A DNA stretch of 64,000 nucleotides from Hoeflea_A sp965216535 (GCA_965216535.1 OZ244175.1:992001-1056000); one strand, 5' to 3'; positions 9,301-17,215 are shown, counted from the first letter of the stretch. The notes: a model not told the origin generated them from the sequence alone. Numbers and translations are program-made.

Positions 9301-9858
9301 GAAGCCGCCATCGAACGGCAGGTCAACGATTTCGAATTCGCGTCCTATCTTATGTATCCCAAGGTCTTCACCGATTACGCGCTGGCCGAGCAGACCTATG
9401 GTCCGGTTTCTGCCCTGCCGACGCCGGCCTACTTCTACGGCCTGCCCGCTGGCGACGAGCTGTTCGTCGACATCGAAAAGGGCAAGACGCTGGTGATCCG
9501 CAACCTCGCGATCGGCGAGGCTGACGAGAAGGGCATGGTGACGGTCTTCTTCGAGCTCAACGGCCAGCCGCGCCGCATCAAGGTGCCGGATCGGGCCCAT
9601 GGCGCCTCGGCTTCGGCTCAGCGCCGCAAGGCGGATGCCGGCAACGATGCGCAGATCGGTGCGCCTATGCCGGGTGTCGTGTCGACGGTTGCGGTCGCTG
9701 CGGGCCAGGAGGTCAAGGCCGGCGACGTATTGCTGTCGATCGAGGCGATGAAGATGGAAACCGCCATCCACGCCGAACGCGACGGGGTCATTGCCGAAGT
9801 GCTGGTGACAGCCGGCGACCAGATCGACGCCAAGGACCTGCTGGTGGTCTACGCGTAA
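6400..9858 (+). CDS. pyc: Pyruvate carboxylase
   Basis: ATP- and biotin-dependent carboxylation of pyruvate to oxaloacetate (anaplerosis), as a single-chain enzyme of ~1,152 residues. Order of domains: biotin carboxylase (KILVANRSEIAIRVFRAA at the N-terminus, GGGGRGMR glycine loop, EVNPRIQVEHTVTEE), carboxyltransferase (DTTMRDGHQSLLATRMRT; FHTHDTSG metal-site region), and biotinyl domain with the biotinylated lysine in EAMKMET (Lys ~1118). Start: TTG 6400 gives the usual MPISKILVANR terminus and has GGAG at 6388-6391, 8 bases upstream; GTG 6391 would lie on top of that ribosome-binding site. Complete, no frameshift seen. Confidence 0.97.
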   Translation: MPISKILVANRSEIAIRVFRAANELGLKTVAVWAEEDKLALHRFKADESYQVGRGPHLSQDLGPIESYLSIDEMIRVAKLSGADAVHPGYGLLSESPEFAEACADNGLVFIGPKPETMRRLGNKVAARNLALEVGVPVVPATEPLPEDMAEVARMAKEVGYPVMLKASWGGGGRGMRVIRSEDELEREVTEAKREAMAAFGKDEVYLEKLVERARHVEVQLLGDSHGNVVHLYERDCSIQRRNQKVVERAPAPYLSDDQRQELSGYALKIGQATDYLGAGTVEFLMDSDTGAFYFIEVNPRIQVEHTVTEEVTGIDIVKAQIHVLDGFAIGTPESGVPKQDDIRLNGHALQCRITTEDPEQNFIPDYGRITAYRGATGFGIRLDGGTAYSGAVITRYYDPLLEKVTAWAPTPEEAINRMDRALREFRIRGVATNLTFLEAIIGHDRFRDNSYTTKFIDNTPELFEQVRRQDRATRLLTYIADVTVNGHPETRGRQKPADDAAPPTIPYLDAPVPDGTKQRLDALGPKGFAEWMRNEQRVLMTDTTMRDGHQSLLATRMRTHDIARISGTYARALPQLLSLECWGGATFDVAMRFLTEDPWERLQEVREGAPNLLLQMLLRGANGVGYTNYPDNVVKYFVRQAAQGGIDLFRVFDCLNWVDNMRVSMDAVCEENKLCEATICYTGDILNSARPKYDLKYYTDLARELTDAGAHIIAVKDMAGLLKPAAATILFKALREATDLPIHFHTHDTSGISAATVLAAVEAGVDAVDAAMDALSGNTSQPCLGSIVEALRGTERDPGLDPEWIRRISFYWEAVRAQYAAFESDLKGPASEVYLHEMPGGQFTNLKEQARSLGLETRWHEVAQTYADANQMFGDIVKVTPSSKVVGDMALMMVSQDLSVADVEDPERDVSFPDSVVSMMRGDLGQSPGGWPKDLQEKILKGEEPYTERPGALLEDADLDAARGEVEAAIERQVNDFEFASYLMYPKVFTDYALAEQTYGPVSALPTPAYFYGLPAGDELFVDIEKGKTLVIRNLAIGEADEKGMVTVFFELNGQPRRIKVPDRAHGASASAQRRKADAGNDAQIGAPMPGVVSTVAVAAGQEVKAGDVLLSIEAMKMETAIHAERDGVIAEVLVTAGDQIDAKDLLVVYA

Positions 9859-9879
9859 AGCAATTCAGAAAGCGGCGGC

Positions 9880-11043
9880 ATGACGGGCATTCGCGCGGCG
9901 GTCTCCGCCCTGTTTTTTCTCAACGGCATGGTGGTTGGCGGTTGGGCGCCGCTGGTGCCGGAATTGGCCGCCCGTCATGGCTTGTCGGAATCGGCCATGG
10001 GGCTCGTCATCCTGGCCTTTGGCATGGGGTCGATCATCCTCATGCCGTTGTCGGGTGCGCTGATCGCGCGGTTTGGCGCCCGGCCGGTGCTGCGCATTAC
10101 CTGCCTGGTCACAGCGCTTGGCCTGCTGCCGATCGTGCTTGCCCCCAACGTTGCCGCCCTTGCTATCATCATGGTGTGTTTCGGCGGCATGCTGGGGTCC
10201 ATGGATATTGCCATGAACGCCAACGCCGTCGTGGTGGAACGACGCATGGCGCGCGCCATCATGTCCTCCTGTCACGGCTTCTGGAGCCTCGGTGGGCTGA
10301 TCGGCGCAACCTTCGGCGGCGTCCTCATCGAGTACACCGGCACGCTGATCCAGGCCTCGATGATCAGCGCGGCGGCATTGGCCATGGCCGTTTGGAGCCT
10401 GTCGCGCATCGCCGCCGATCTGCCGGCCGAAAACGGCGACAAGCCGAGATTCCGCCTGACGCTCAAGCCGTTGCCCTATGTGCTCGGCCTGGCGGCGTTG
10501 TGTTCCATGGTTCCGGAAGGCGCCGTCCTCGATTGGGGCGCGCTCTACCTGCGCCAGGATTTCGGTGCCGATGCCGCGACCTCCGGCCTTGCCTTCGGAG
10601 CGGTCGCGGCGACCATGGCGGTGATGCGTTTCGCCGGCGATGCCGTGCGCCAACGCTTTGGCGCAGTCGCCACGGTGCGGCTATCGACCGTGATCGCCGC
10701 CGCCGGCCTGCTCGCTGCCGCAGCGGCACCGACTCCGGCCATCGTTATCGCCGGCTTTGCGCTGTCCGGCTTCGGTCTTGCCAACCTCGTGCCGATCGCC
10801 CTGTCGGCCGCCGGCAATGCCCCGGGCCTGCCCCCGGGCGTCGGCATCAGCATCGCCACATCCATGGGCTACGCCGGCATCCTGATGGGCCCGGCGCTGA
10901 TCGGCTTCGTCGCCGAACACAACAGCTTCTCCTTCGCCTTCTACGGCCTGTCGGCACTCTTCGCCATCGTGCTGCTGCTGTCTGCCTTCATGCGGCACGC
11001 GGATATTGGCGGGGACGTAGAATCGGTGGAAGCTGAAGCTTAG
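9880..11043 (+). CDS. MFS transporter (YbjJ-like)
   Basis: 387 residues with about 12 hydrophobic segments, beginning AAVSALFFLNGMVVGGWAPLVPELAARHGLSESAMG. The motif LIARFGARPVLR between segments 2 and 3 is the MFS loop signature. It resembles the YbjJ-type branch of the major facilitator superfamily, whose substrates are mostly unknown. It follows pyc by 21 bases in the same direction and may be cotranscribed, though no functional link is evident. It is the last GC-rich core gene before the accessory patch. Confidence 0.88.
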   Translation: MTGIRAAVSALFFLNGMVVGGWAPLVPELAARHGLSESAMGLVILAFGMGSIILMPLSGALIARFGARPVLRITCLVTALGLLPIVLAPNVAALAIIMVCFGGMLGSMDIAMNANAVVVERRMARAIMSSCHGFWSLGGLIGATFGGVLIEYTGTLIQASMISAAALAMAVWSLSRIAADLPAENGDKPRFRLTLKPLPYVLGLAALCSMVPEGAVLDWGALYLRQDFGADAATSGLAFGAVAATMAVMRFAGDAVRQRFGAVATVRLSTVIAAAGLLAAAAAPTPAIVIAGFALSGFGLANLVPIALSAAGNAPGLPPGVGISIATSMGYAGILMGPALIGFVAEHNSFSFAFYGLSALFAIVLLLSAFMRHADIGGDVESVEAEA

Positions 11044-11192
11044 CGCCGAACGTCAGCAGCTGCGTGAACTGGCCCAGCGGGGCCGGTGGCCCGATTCTGC
11101 GGCAGATTTCGGTCCCAGCGGACACAAATCCTCCATATATTGCAATTTAAAGATGTGGTCAGCGATCGATCCAAAAACAATCGGAGAAGAAC

Positions 11193-11615
11193 ATGGGAAT
11201 CGATGTCAGGATTGTCGACGAAGTCTGGGGCGACCTGCAGGCGCAAGCAAAAGGTGAGGAAAAACGCAGGCCGGCAGGTCAATTGAAGCTTGTCCTTTCG
11301 CAAGCAACTGCGAGAGAGGTAATCGCGCAGCGTGCACGAAGAGACTTCGCCGACGCAAAATCACGCAATCACGAGAACATATCCAATCCGCCACTCGGGA
11401 CAACCCGCGATGAGATGCTGGCGGAGTTGGAAGGTCGGGCGCGTATGCCTGAATCAGAAGAAATCGCGATTGAGATCGCCCTCGGGGAGTTTGAGCGCGG
11501 CATGGTGATGTTTTTCTGGAATGGAACACAGGTCACCGAGCCCGATGAAAACCTGGATTTGCTCGGCGATAATGAGGCGGTGTTCGTTCGCCTCCTGCCG
11601 TTGGTAGGAGGGTAG
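11193..11615 (+). CDS. Small protein with ubiquitin-like C-terminal half ending in Gly-Gly
   Basis: 140 residues; I do not recognise a named family. Residues ~30-58 (QLKLVLSQATAREVIAQRARRD) could form the first hairpin and helix of a beta-grasp fold. Residues 104-140 (VMFFWNGTQV, ENLDLLGDNEAVFVRLLP, then LVGG at the C-terminus) follow the spacing of the ubiquitin end: strand, G.Q turn, acidic stretch, E..., strand, GG. MoaD and ThiS end similarly. It has a good ribosome-binding site (GGAGAAGA, 11183-11190). Its stop is 2 bases before the DUF4132 gene, so the two form an operon. The GG codons also serve as the downstream Shine-Dalgarno, so the di-glycine needs caution. Codon use is less GC-rich than the flanks. 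Confidence 0.65.
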   Translation: MGIDVRIVDEVWGDLQAQAKGEEKRRPAGQLKLVLSQATAREVIAQRARRDFADAKSRNHENISNPPLGTTRDEMLAELEGRARMPESEEIAIEIALGEFERGMVMFFWNGTQVTEPDENLDLLGDNEAVFVRLLPLVGG

Positions 11616-11617
11616 GC

Positions 11618-14260
11618 ATGTTGAGACGAAACGGCGGTGAAAGTAATCCCTTTCAACTTGTCGAAGCCCTTGATCTGGCAGCGCCAAATCCGAGAACCGG
11701 GATCTCGGAACTCGATCGCTACCTGGCCGAGCCAAACGACCATCTGCCGGGAATCTACCACGCGATGGAACTGAGCACGGACGATTTGTTGGAAATCGAG
11801 ACGCCGCCTCAAGAACTGCTGGGCTTGCCTCCTGAGCTCTTCGGCAGATCGGTGTGCTGCATGGTTCTGCTGTTTTCGAAGGTTTCAGATAGGCATGATC
11901 TCGCTGACCTGAGATCATGGGTCGGTGTGCGTCTCCTGCTGCTTTGGCGATTGACGTTTGAACGCAAACTGGGCCGTTTGTCAGGATCAGACGCGCGAAT
12001 GATGTTCATTCGCTTTGCTTCGACTTCGAGCAAGAATTTGGAGATCCTCGTTGAACTACTCGATCGGTCGCTTTCGCCGCCGATTGATGCGTCTCTCCGG
12101 GCAGTTCTGGAATCATTCGCTGAAACAACGCCCGTAACCAACGGCATCCCAAATTCATCTTATTGCAGATCCCTGGTTAGGCTTGAGCACCTACTCGGAC
12201 GTGATCCGTCCAAGAATCCCGTTTTGAATGCGACACAGACGGTAATTGAGGAAGCTACGAGACACTACGACACTCTGCTTTCCCAGTCTGGCCCGCTCGT
12301 TCGCGACGTGCTCAGCAAGAAGCAACCGATTAGCGCATATGAGTTGCCTGAATTGCGGCGAACGTGCCAGGAACGCGCCGATAGAATGAGCCCGAAGGAA
12401 CGCGGCCAATTCGCCATCGAAGTTCTGCGTCTTTGGAATGCCGCACACAGGGACAAGTTCTGGCGCAGCATTCCCACCGATCTGACGGAACACGGTCTTC
12501 CGTTTCATCCCGCTTGGATGGACTGGTACAATTTGTGGGACATCTCGGCAGTTCTTCGCCGCAAGATGGACCTCAGCCCGATGCAGGCTGTCACCATCCT
12601 TGAACTTTTTCTTCCGAACGCTGTCCCAGGTATGTCCGTTCCGTTTGCCAAACGGCTTGCGAAGTCTCTACCCGCAAAACCCTGGACCCAAAGCAACACG
12701 CTTCCAGAAGATGTCGTAGAGAGAATCGAAAGAAAGGGATGGCACACGAAAGAGAAATCTGCCTTGATTGACGCAATCCTCGGTAAGCCGTCAGCAGACA
12801 GTTCCGAGGACTTAACACACGAAAAGCGAGCTGGCCTGGTTATGGCCCGCAATCGAATTGTGGCGGTGGGTACAGCTCTCTCCGGCGCCTGGATAGAGCT
12901 AGGTTCGAAGCCTACGAATGGAGGGGGACTTGGCGATTGGTCGTCATTGAATCAACAGATTCATCCTCTTCTGCCCGAGATCGAATTCTATATCAGATTG
13001 ATTTTCCATGGCTTTCTTCAAGATTTGGACTTCGAGCAGGAAGCCTGCGACGTGATCGCGCTGCTCAATCACGCTAGGCAAAATTTGCTGCGCATCGAAA
13101 ACGGCGTGGGGACGATTGTCACACAAAACCGGATCATCGAACTTGTGGAGATCGCTACCAAGCTACAGCCCAGCCGAACCTATCCGGACGGAGGTACTAC
13201 TTACTTTCGGACTACCCCCGAGATAACTCGCGAGAACGTCGTACGGGCGGAGCACGATGCGCTGCAAACACTTGACCGGCAGATGGCTATGCTTGATCGC
13301 ATCATAAAGGCGCCGGATACGTTCAAGTTTGAGTTGAGCTTGGCGCCAGCCGAAAGTGCCACACGCCCATCAGCAAAATGGGTCAAGGACCTGGCAGCCA
13401 GAATGTCTACAAAGGTTCAGGGACGCATCTTACAGCGCTTGGCGGAATACGAAGTCGTTCATGCTCCGGTGGATTATCTGGCCCGTCGAACGGACGCGCC
13501 AGCGTCACTTGAGCGCGAAGAGCAACGCATCATCCGCGGCCTGGTCTGGGCTGCTCACCTTTGCCCGCCAAAAGACGCCGGGCCGATCATAGTCGATCTG
13601 GTGATGAATTGCTTCGTGACCGTCCCCAATGTTGGCATCAAGGCTGAAAAGCTTGGCAATGCCGGGTTGTGGTGCCTGGAGGCGCTCCCCGATGGTCGCG
13701 GCGCGCCCTACCTGGCTCGAATTTTGGCCCGAACGAAGTATCCGAAGGTTCGCAAGAAAATCGATGCCGCGCTGAATCGGGCAGCCGAGGCAGCGGGCAT
13801 GACGCGCACTGAACTAGATGAACTGACGGTGCCGGATCACGGACTTGCAGATGGTGTTCGACGGGTAGAATTGGCGAAAGGTGCGGCTTTACTCACGATG
13901 AAGGCAAGTAAGGTCCTGCTTGGCTGGGAGGATGACGAGGGTGCTGCGCGAAAGGCGCCTCCCAAGTCCGTCAAGGAAGCCGATCCGGATGGTGTGAAGG
14001 CGATCAGGCCCTTGATCAAGGAAATCGAAAAAGACCTGGCCGCGCAATCCGCGCGTATACAGTCGCTCTACCTCAAACAAATTGATTGGAGCTACGACAC
14101 TTGGCTCCAGCGTTATGTCAACCACGGCACCATGTCTGTGCTTACGCGCAGGCTTTTGTGGTGCGCAGTCTTTCCGGACCGAATGGAAACCGTATTGCCG
14201 GCGGCAGGAGATGCGTCGATCGAGAAGGAAACGTTGTCGACTGTTCCAATGCGCGAATGA
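11618..14260 (+). CDS. DUF4132 protein, N-terminal and linker part (frame broken)
   Basis: 880 residues, mostly helical and repeat-like in the first ~700 (HEAT-like texture), with no transmembrane segment. Residues ~770-850 carry the family pattern before the conserved DUF4132 core: RRVELAKGAALL, IRPLIKEIEKDLAAQSARIQSLYL, DWSYDTWLQRY and TRRLLW. After RRLLW (14159-14161) this frame loses family resemblance and runs 32 residues to a stop. The core continues in the -1 frame, so one base has probably been lost. GGAGG (11607-11611) is the ribosome-binding site. DUF4132 includes E. coli MolR/YehI-type proteins often near MoxR/VWA conflict-type genes; the function is unknown. Confidence 0.75.
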   Translation: MLRRNGGESNPFQLVEALDLAAPNPRTGISELDRYLAEPNDHLPGIYHAMELSTDDLLEIETPPQELLGLPPELFGRSVCCMVLLFSKVSDRHDLADLRSWVGVRLLLLWRLTFERKLGRLSGSDARMMFIRFASTSSKNLEILVELLDRSLSPPIDASLRAVLESFAETTPVTNGIPNSSYCRSLVRLEHLLGRDPSKNPVLNATQTVIEEATRHYDTLLSQSGPLVRDVLSKKQPISAYELPELRRTCQERADRMSPKERGQFAIEVLRLWNAAHRDKFWRSIPTDLTEHGLPFHPAWMDWYNLWDISAVLRRKMDLSPMQAVTILELFLPNAVPGMSVPFAKRLAKSLPAKPWTQSNTLPEDVVERIERKGWHTKEKSALIDAILGKPSADSSEDLTHEKRAGLVMARNRIVAVGTALSGAWIELGSKPTNGGGLGDWSSLNQQIHPLLPEIEFYIRLIFHGFLQDLDFEQEACDVIALLNHARQNLLRIENGVGTIVTQNRIIELVEIATKLQPSRTYPDGGTTYFRTTPEITRENVVRAEHDALQTLDRQMAMLDRIIKAPDTFKFELSLAPAESATRPSAKWVKDLAARMSTKVQGRILQRLAEYEVVHAPVDYLARRTDAPASLEREEQRIIRGLVWAAHLCPPKDAGPIIVDLVMNCFVTVPNVGIKAEKLGNAGLWCLEALPDGRGAPYLARILARTKYPKVRKKIDAALNRAAEAAGMTRTELDELTVPDHGLADGVRRVELAKGAALLTMKASKVLLGWEDDEGAARKAPPKSVKEADPDGVKAIRPLIKEIEKDLAAQSARIQSLYLKQIDWSYDTWLQRYVNHGTMSVLTRRLLWCAVFPDRMETVLPAAGDASIEKETLSTVPMRE

Positions 14261-15195
14261 CGCTCTGGCATCCATTGGATAGCAGCGACGAGGATGTGCA
14301 AGCATGGCGGCTGCGACTCATCGAACTGGATATACAGCAGCCATTCAAACAGGTTTGGCGAGAAACCTACCAACTGACGGATGCTGAACGCCGGACCGAG
14401 ACTTATTCGAACCGCTTCGCGGGCCACATTCTCAAGCAACACCAGATGATGACGTTGGCGCACATCAACGGCTGGCGTTGCACACACCGTATGTGGGTCG
14501 ATGCACCCAACGACGAGCCAAGCCACATTAAACTGCCGGAGTTCGGACTATACGCTGAATTTTGGACAGAAGGCGCGGGCGACGAGGATCCTCCGGTTCT
14601 TGACAGCGGTGCCTACATCTACCTCGCAACTGATCGCATCAAGTTCTGCCGCCTCGATCAAGACCGGCGTTTTGGCCGCGGCGAGGCGGTGCCACTGGAA
14701 AGCGTTCATCCGCGCGTGTTTTCGGAGTTAATGCGCCACTGCGACTTGTTCACTTCGGTGGCGTCCATCAGCCTCGACCCTGAGTGGATTGATCGAGGTG
14801 CGAATGCCTATCACCCGAACCAGTGGCAGTTAGATGTCGCCAACGCCTACTGGAACCGCAGCCTCAAGGCCGATTTGGTGCCCAGCGGGGAAATTCGGAA
14901 GCAGATTCTGTCTGAAATTCTTCCCCGGCTCTCCAATGCCGATGCCTTTTCCCTTGAGAAAAACCACCTGCGCGTCAAAGGAGTGAAAAACGAATATCTA
15001 ATCCACCTCGGATCTGCTGGTGTGCTGATGCAACCGATGGATCGGCATATCTGCATTGTCAGGGCCGGAGCCGGATCGAGCAAAGTGTTCCTGCCTTTCG
15101 AGGGGGACCAGATGTTGTCGCTAATCCTGTCAAAGGCGCTGATGTTGGCACGTGACGACAAGATCACAGATCCGGTGATCCTTCAGCAATTGTAG
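14257..15195 (+). CDS. DUF4132 protein, C-terminal core (split from the preceding reading frame)
   Basis: 312 residues if read from ATG 14257, which overlaps the previous stop as ATGA. The start reads TLWHPL, followed by QPFKQVWRETY (~28), SNRFAGHILKQHQ (~51), LYAEFWTEG (~98), YLATDRIKFCR (~122), PLESVHPRVFSELMRHCDLFTSVASI (~146) and DPEW. These are the conserved blocks of the DUF4132 core. The -1 frame upstream also reads family-like from about 14164 (CVDREGNVVD before LWHPL). A restored gene would run 11618-15195, about 1,192 residues. It could be a pseudogene, a split but coupled pair, or a sequence error. Confidence 0.72.
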   Translation: MTLWHPLDSSDEDVQAWRLRLIELDIQQPFKQVWRETYQLTDAERRTETYSNRFAGHILKQHQMMTLAHINGWRCTHRMWVDAPNDEPSHIKLPEFGLYAEFWTEGAGDEDPPVLDSGAYIYLATDRIKFCRLDQDRRFGRGEAVPLESVHPRVFSELMRHCDLFTSVASISLDPEWIDRGANAYHPNQWQLDVANAYWNRSLKADLVPSGEIRKQILSEILPRLSNADAFSLEKNHLRVKGVKNEYLIHLGSAGVLMQPMDRHICIVRAGAGSSKVFLPFEGDQMLSLILSKALMLARDDKITDPVILQQL

Positions 15196-15210
15196 TTGTG
15201 GCAGTGGTCA

Positions 15211-15277
15211 AAGCCGTTTCGGCTTCCTGACGCCTCGTGTTCTGGTGTTCGTCTTCGATTGTGAGGCCGCTCTCGCG
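15211..15277 (-). pseudogene. Decayed second 3' end of the siderophore-interacting-protein gene
   Basis: On the minus strand this stretch reads ESGLT directly joined to IEDEHQNTRRQEAETA. The intact gene at 15791-16582 ends REKGLT...IEDEHQKMKRQEAEAA. The match is interrupted by one in-frame loss of about 14 codons between GLT and IEDEH, and the stop codon is gone. At the DNA level it aligns with 15793-15901. Around it, 15196-15426 contains nothing else I can identify. It marks the right edge of the Ubl/DUF4132 insertion. Confidence 0.7.
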
Positions 15278-15426
15278 TTGCGCACCGCTCAGTCAGAAAA
15301 GCTGGCTCATCATCACTCCTAGAATGGGAGCTTGATTTATGGCGGACTCGGGCGATTTCAATAGCGCCTTTGTCCTGACCACAATCACGCTGGCGTCAAT
15401 GCGATGAGATCTATCGATATGCGTAG

Positions 15427-15744
15427 CTAATGCGACCATACGGCTGAAATGGCTGCCTTGTAATCATCGAAATGGGCCCCAGCGTAAATCGCCGAAAACA
15501 GTGCGGCGGCGGTCCAGTTTGCAGAGACGTATTTCCTCGCCGTCCCTATGTTCCAACCACCGAAAAATCTTCCCAGATCGACGAATTTGCCCACCTCAAG
15601 AGTGAACTGGGCAAGCATTACGTAGCCGCGATCATCAATTTTTGTTTTTCGCGCGTCGTATATTATTTCTCTAATGAGATCGAAATAGCCAAATTTCAGC
15701 GCGAATATCTGAAATATGGATATGAAAACGTAATATTCCTGCAT
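15427..15744 (-). CDS. Hypothetical protein, possibly a remnant
   Basis: 105 residues, unrecognised. The composition looks protein-like: YYVFISIFQIFALKFGYFDLI, then ARKTKIDDRGYVMLAQFTLEVGKF, WTAAALFSAIYAGAHFDDY. It is a better candidate than the opposite-strand frame at 15472-15774, which is Arg/Cys/Pro-scrambled. No clear ribosome-binding site precedes the ATG, and it sits between the decayed and intact copies of the siderophore-protein 3' end. It may be the tail of a deleted gene. Confidence 0.35.
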   Translation of the reverse strand: MQEYYVFISIFQIFALKFGYFDLIREIIYDARKTKIDDRGYVMLAQFTLEVGKFVDLGRFFGGWNIGTARKYVSANWTAAALFSAIYAGAHFDDYKAAISAVWSH

Positions 15745-15790
15745 TTCGGCTTATGTAGCCGCAGTGCCTGGTAGTGTCGAGTATTTGCTC

Positions 15791-16582
15791 CTAAGCCGCT
15801 TCAGCTTCCTGACGTTTCATTTTCTGGTGCTCGTCCTCGATCAGGCCGATTTTCCAGTAGCCGGCGATGTAGGCATCGTCCTTGGTGAGGCCTTTCTCGC
15901 GAAGGAGGAAGGTGCGCATGTCCTTGATCACGCTGTTTTCTCCGGCGATGCAGGTCTGGATGCGGCCTTCGGGCCAGGGCATGGATCTGATGAAGTCCTG
16001 CTGGACGGTCGAGGCGACATGCGGGTCGGCATGGACGAACCAATGGGCTTCGATACCGGAGGGCATGGCGATGTCCTGCCGGTCCGCTTCCGTCGGGATT
16101 TCGAATAGGGCGATTCCTTTGGCATCGCGAGGCATTGCTTCGAGGGTCGCCGCGGCGACGGGCAGGGCTGAAGAATCGGCAGCGATGATGTAGAAGTCGG
16201 CCGAGTAATGGGTGACCTTGACCGTGCCGGGACCGGCGAAGCCCAGGAAATCGCCAGGCTTCGCCTTCAGCGCCCAGGCGGAGGCCGGTCCTTCGTCGCC
16301 ATGGGCAACGAAGTCGAGGTCCATCTCCAGCGCATCTTCCCGGAAATGGCGGACCGTATAGGTGCGGGTCGTCGGCCGGGGGCCGTCCTGCAACTGAGCG
16401 GCAAAATCCTCGCGGCTCTGGCCTTCCGCCGGCAGCATGATCTTGCAATTGGCGCCTTCACGACCCGTCGGAATGCCCTGCAGTTCCGGACCGGCAAAGG
16501 TGATCCGGATCATGTTGGGCGTCAGCTTGAACGTCTGCTTTACGGTCAGCAGGCGCGGCGCGCGGCGTTGCTGTTCAGCCAT
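15791..16582 (-). CDS. Siderophore-interacting protein (FAD-dependent ferric reductase family)
   Basis: 263 residues of the SIP/ViuB flavoprotein family, cytoplasmic reductases that release iron from ferric siderophores. The FAD-binding motif is RTYTVR (residues 73-78), then LDFVAHGDEGPASAWA with KPGDFLGFAGPG. The NAD(P)H-binding half has DFYIIAADSSALPVAAATLE. The C-terminal IAGYWKIGLIEDEHQ is the family ending. No siderophore receptor or transporter gene lies within 5 kb, so the substrate is open. The 3' end has a decayed duplicate at 15211-15277. Confidence 0.92.
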   Translation of the reverse strand: MAEQQRRAPRLLTVKQTFKLTPNMIRITFAGPELQGIPTGREGANCKIMLPAEGQSREDFAAQLQDGPRPTTRTYTVRHFREDALEMDLDFVAHGDEGPASAWALKAKPGDFLGFAGPGTVKVTHYSADFYIIAADSSALPVAAATLEAMPRDAKGIALFEIPTEADRQDIAMPSGIEAHWFVHADPHVASTVQQDFIRSMPWPEGRIQTCIAGENSVIKDMRTFLLREKGLTKDDAYIAGYWKIGLIEDEHQKMKRQEAEAA

Positions 16583-16795
16583 GGGTGTCCTCAGTGGATT
16601 AAGTTGAATTCGATGGTCTACTTAATGGATGCCGGGCTCAAAGAAAAGTGGCCAGATGCCGGATTCTGGTTTTGTGCCGGTGAACGGTCCGTTTGCAAAT
16701 AGGCCGCGCAAGCCGCCTCAGTTCAAAACGAAGTTGACCATAAGCGCCGGGTCGACTGGTTTCGAAAGGCCGTTTCGAGAGCTGATCAGGCTGTC

Positions 16796-17215
16796 TCAGT
16801 TCTGCGCAAGCGTCCGCAGGTCGTCCGTGCGTTGGCGGGTCAACCGGGCCAGGCATTCGGCGATGATCATCGGCCGGATCGTGCCGCCCTGAAACGGAAA
16901 CCCTTCTGCCTCGCAAGCGGCATCGCGATAGGGGATCCAGGCCCGCTGTGCTTCCAAGAGCGCCTTGGCATTGCCGCGCCTATCCGCCGGCAGTTCGGCG
17001 TCATAGGATTTCATCGCAGCCCGCGCCTTTTTATAGGCCGCGTTGAGTTCGGCATCGGCCGCTTCATAGTCCCGTCCGGCGCAAATTGTCATCTCGGCCT
17101 GCGACGTTGGTGTGGTGCAGTTGACCGTCTGGGCGGTTGCGGTGTGTAGGCCGCACAACGCCAAAAGGGTGGCGAGTGGGAGTTTGGTTGGTGAAATCGA
17201 AATTGGTAGCTTCAT
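16796..17215 (-). CDS. Secreted lysozyme-inhibitor LprI-like protein (DUF1311)
   Basis: 139 residues with a signal peptide (LATLLALCGLHTATAQ). The mature part has NCTTPTSQAEMTICAGRDYEAADAELNAAYKKARA, then AQRAWIPYRDAACEAEG and ECLARLTRQRTDDL. The four-Cys, Trp-containing pattern is typical of the LprI/DUF1311 family, some of which inhibit lysozyme. ATG 17215 was chosen because the signal peptide starts there; longer in-frame starts add a charged leader. It is monocistronic. Segment 16583-16795 downstream shows nothing. Confidence 0.85.
   Translation of the reverse strand: MKLPISISPTKLPLATLLALCGLHTATAQTVNCTTPTSQAEMTICAGRDYEAADAELNAAYKKARAAMKSYDAELPADRRGNAKALLEAQRAWIPYRDAACEAEGFPFQGGTIRPMIIAECLARLTRQRTDDLRTLAQN

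Noticed and set aside
14140..14185. Programmed -1 frameshift in DUF4132
   Set aside because: No X-XXY-YYZ slippery heptamer in frame; a lost G at 14160-14161 explains the shift more simply. Kept open in the findings.
15472..15774. Plus-strand 100-codon frame
   Set aside because: Poor protein-like composition compared with the opposite strand, no ribosome-binding site.
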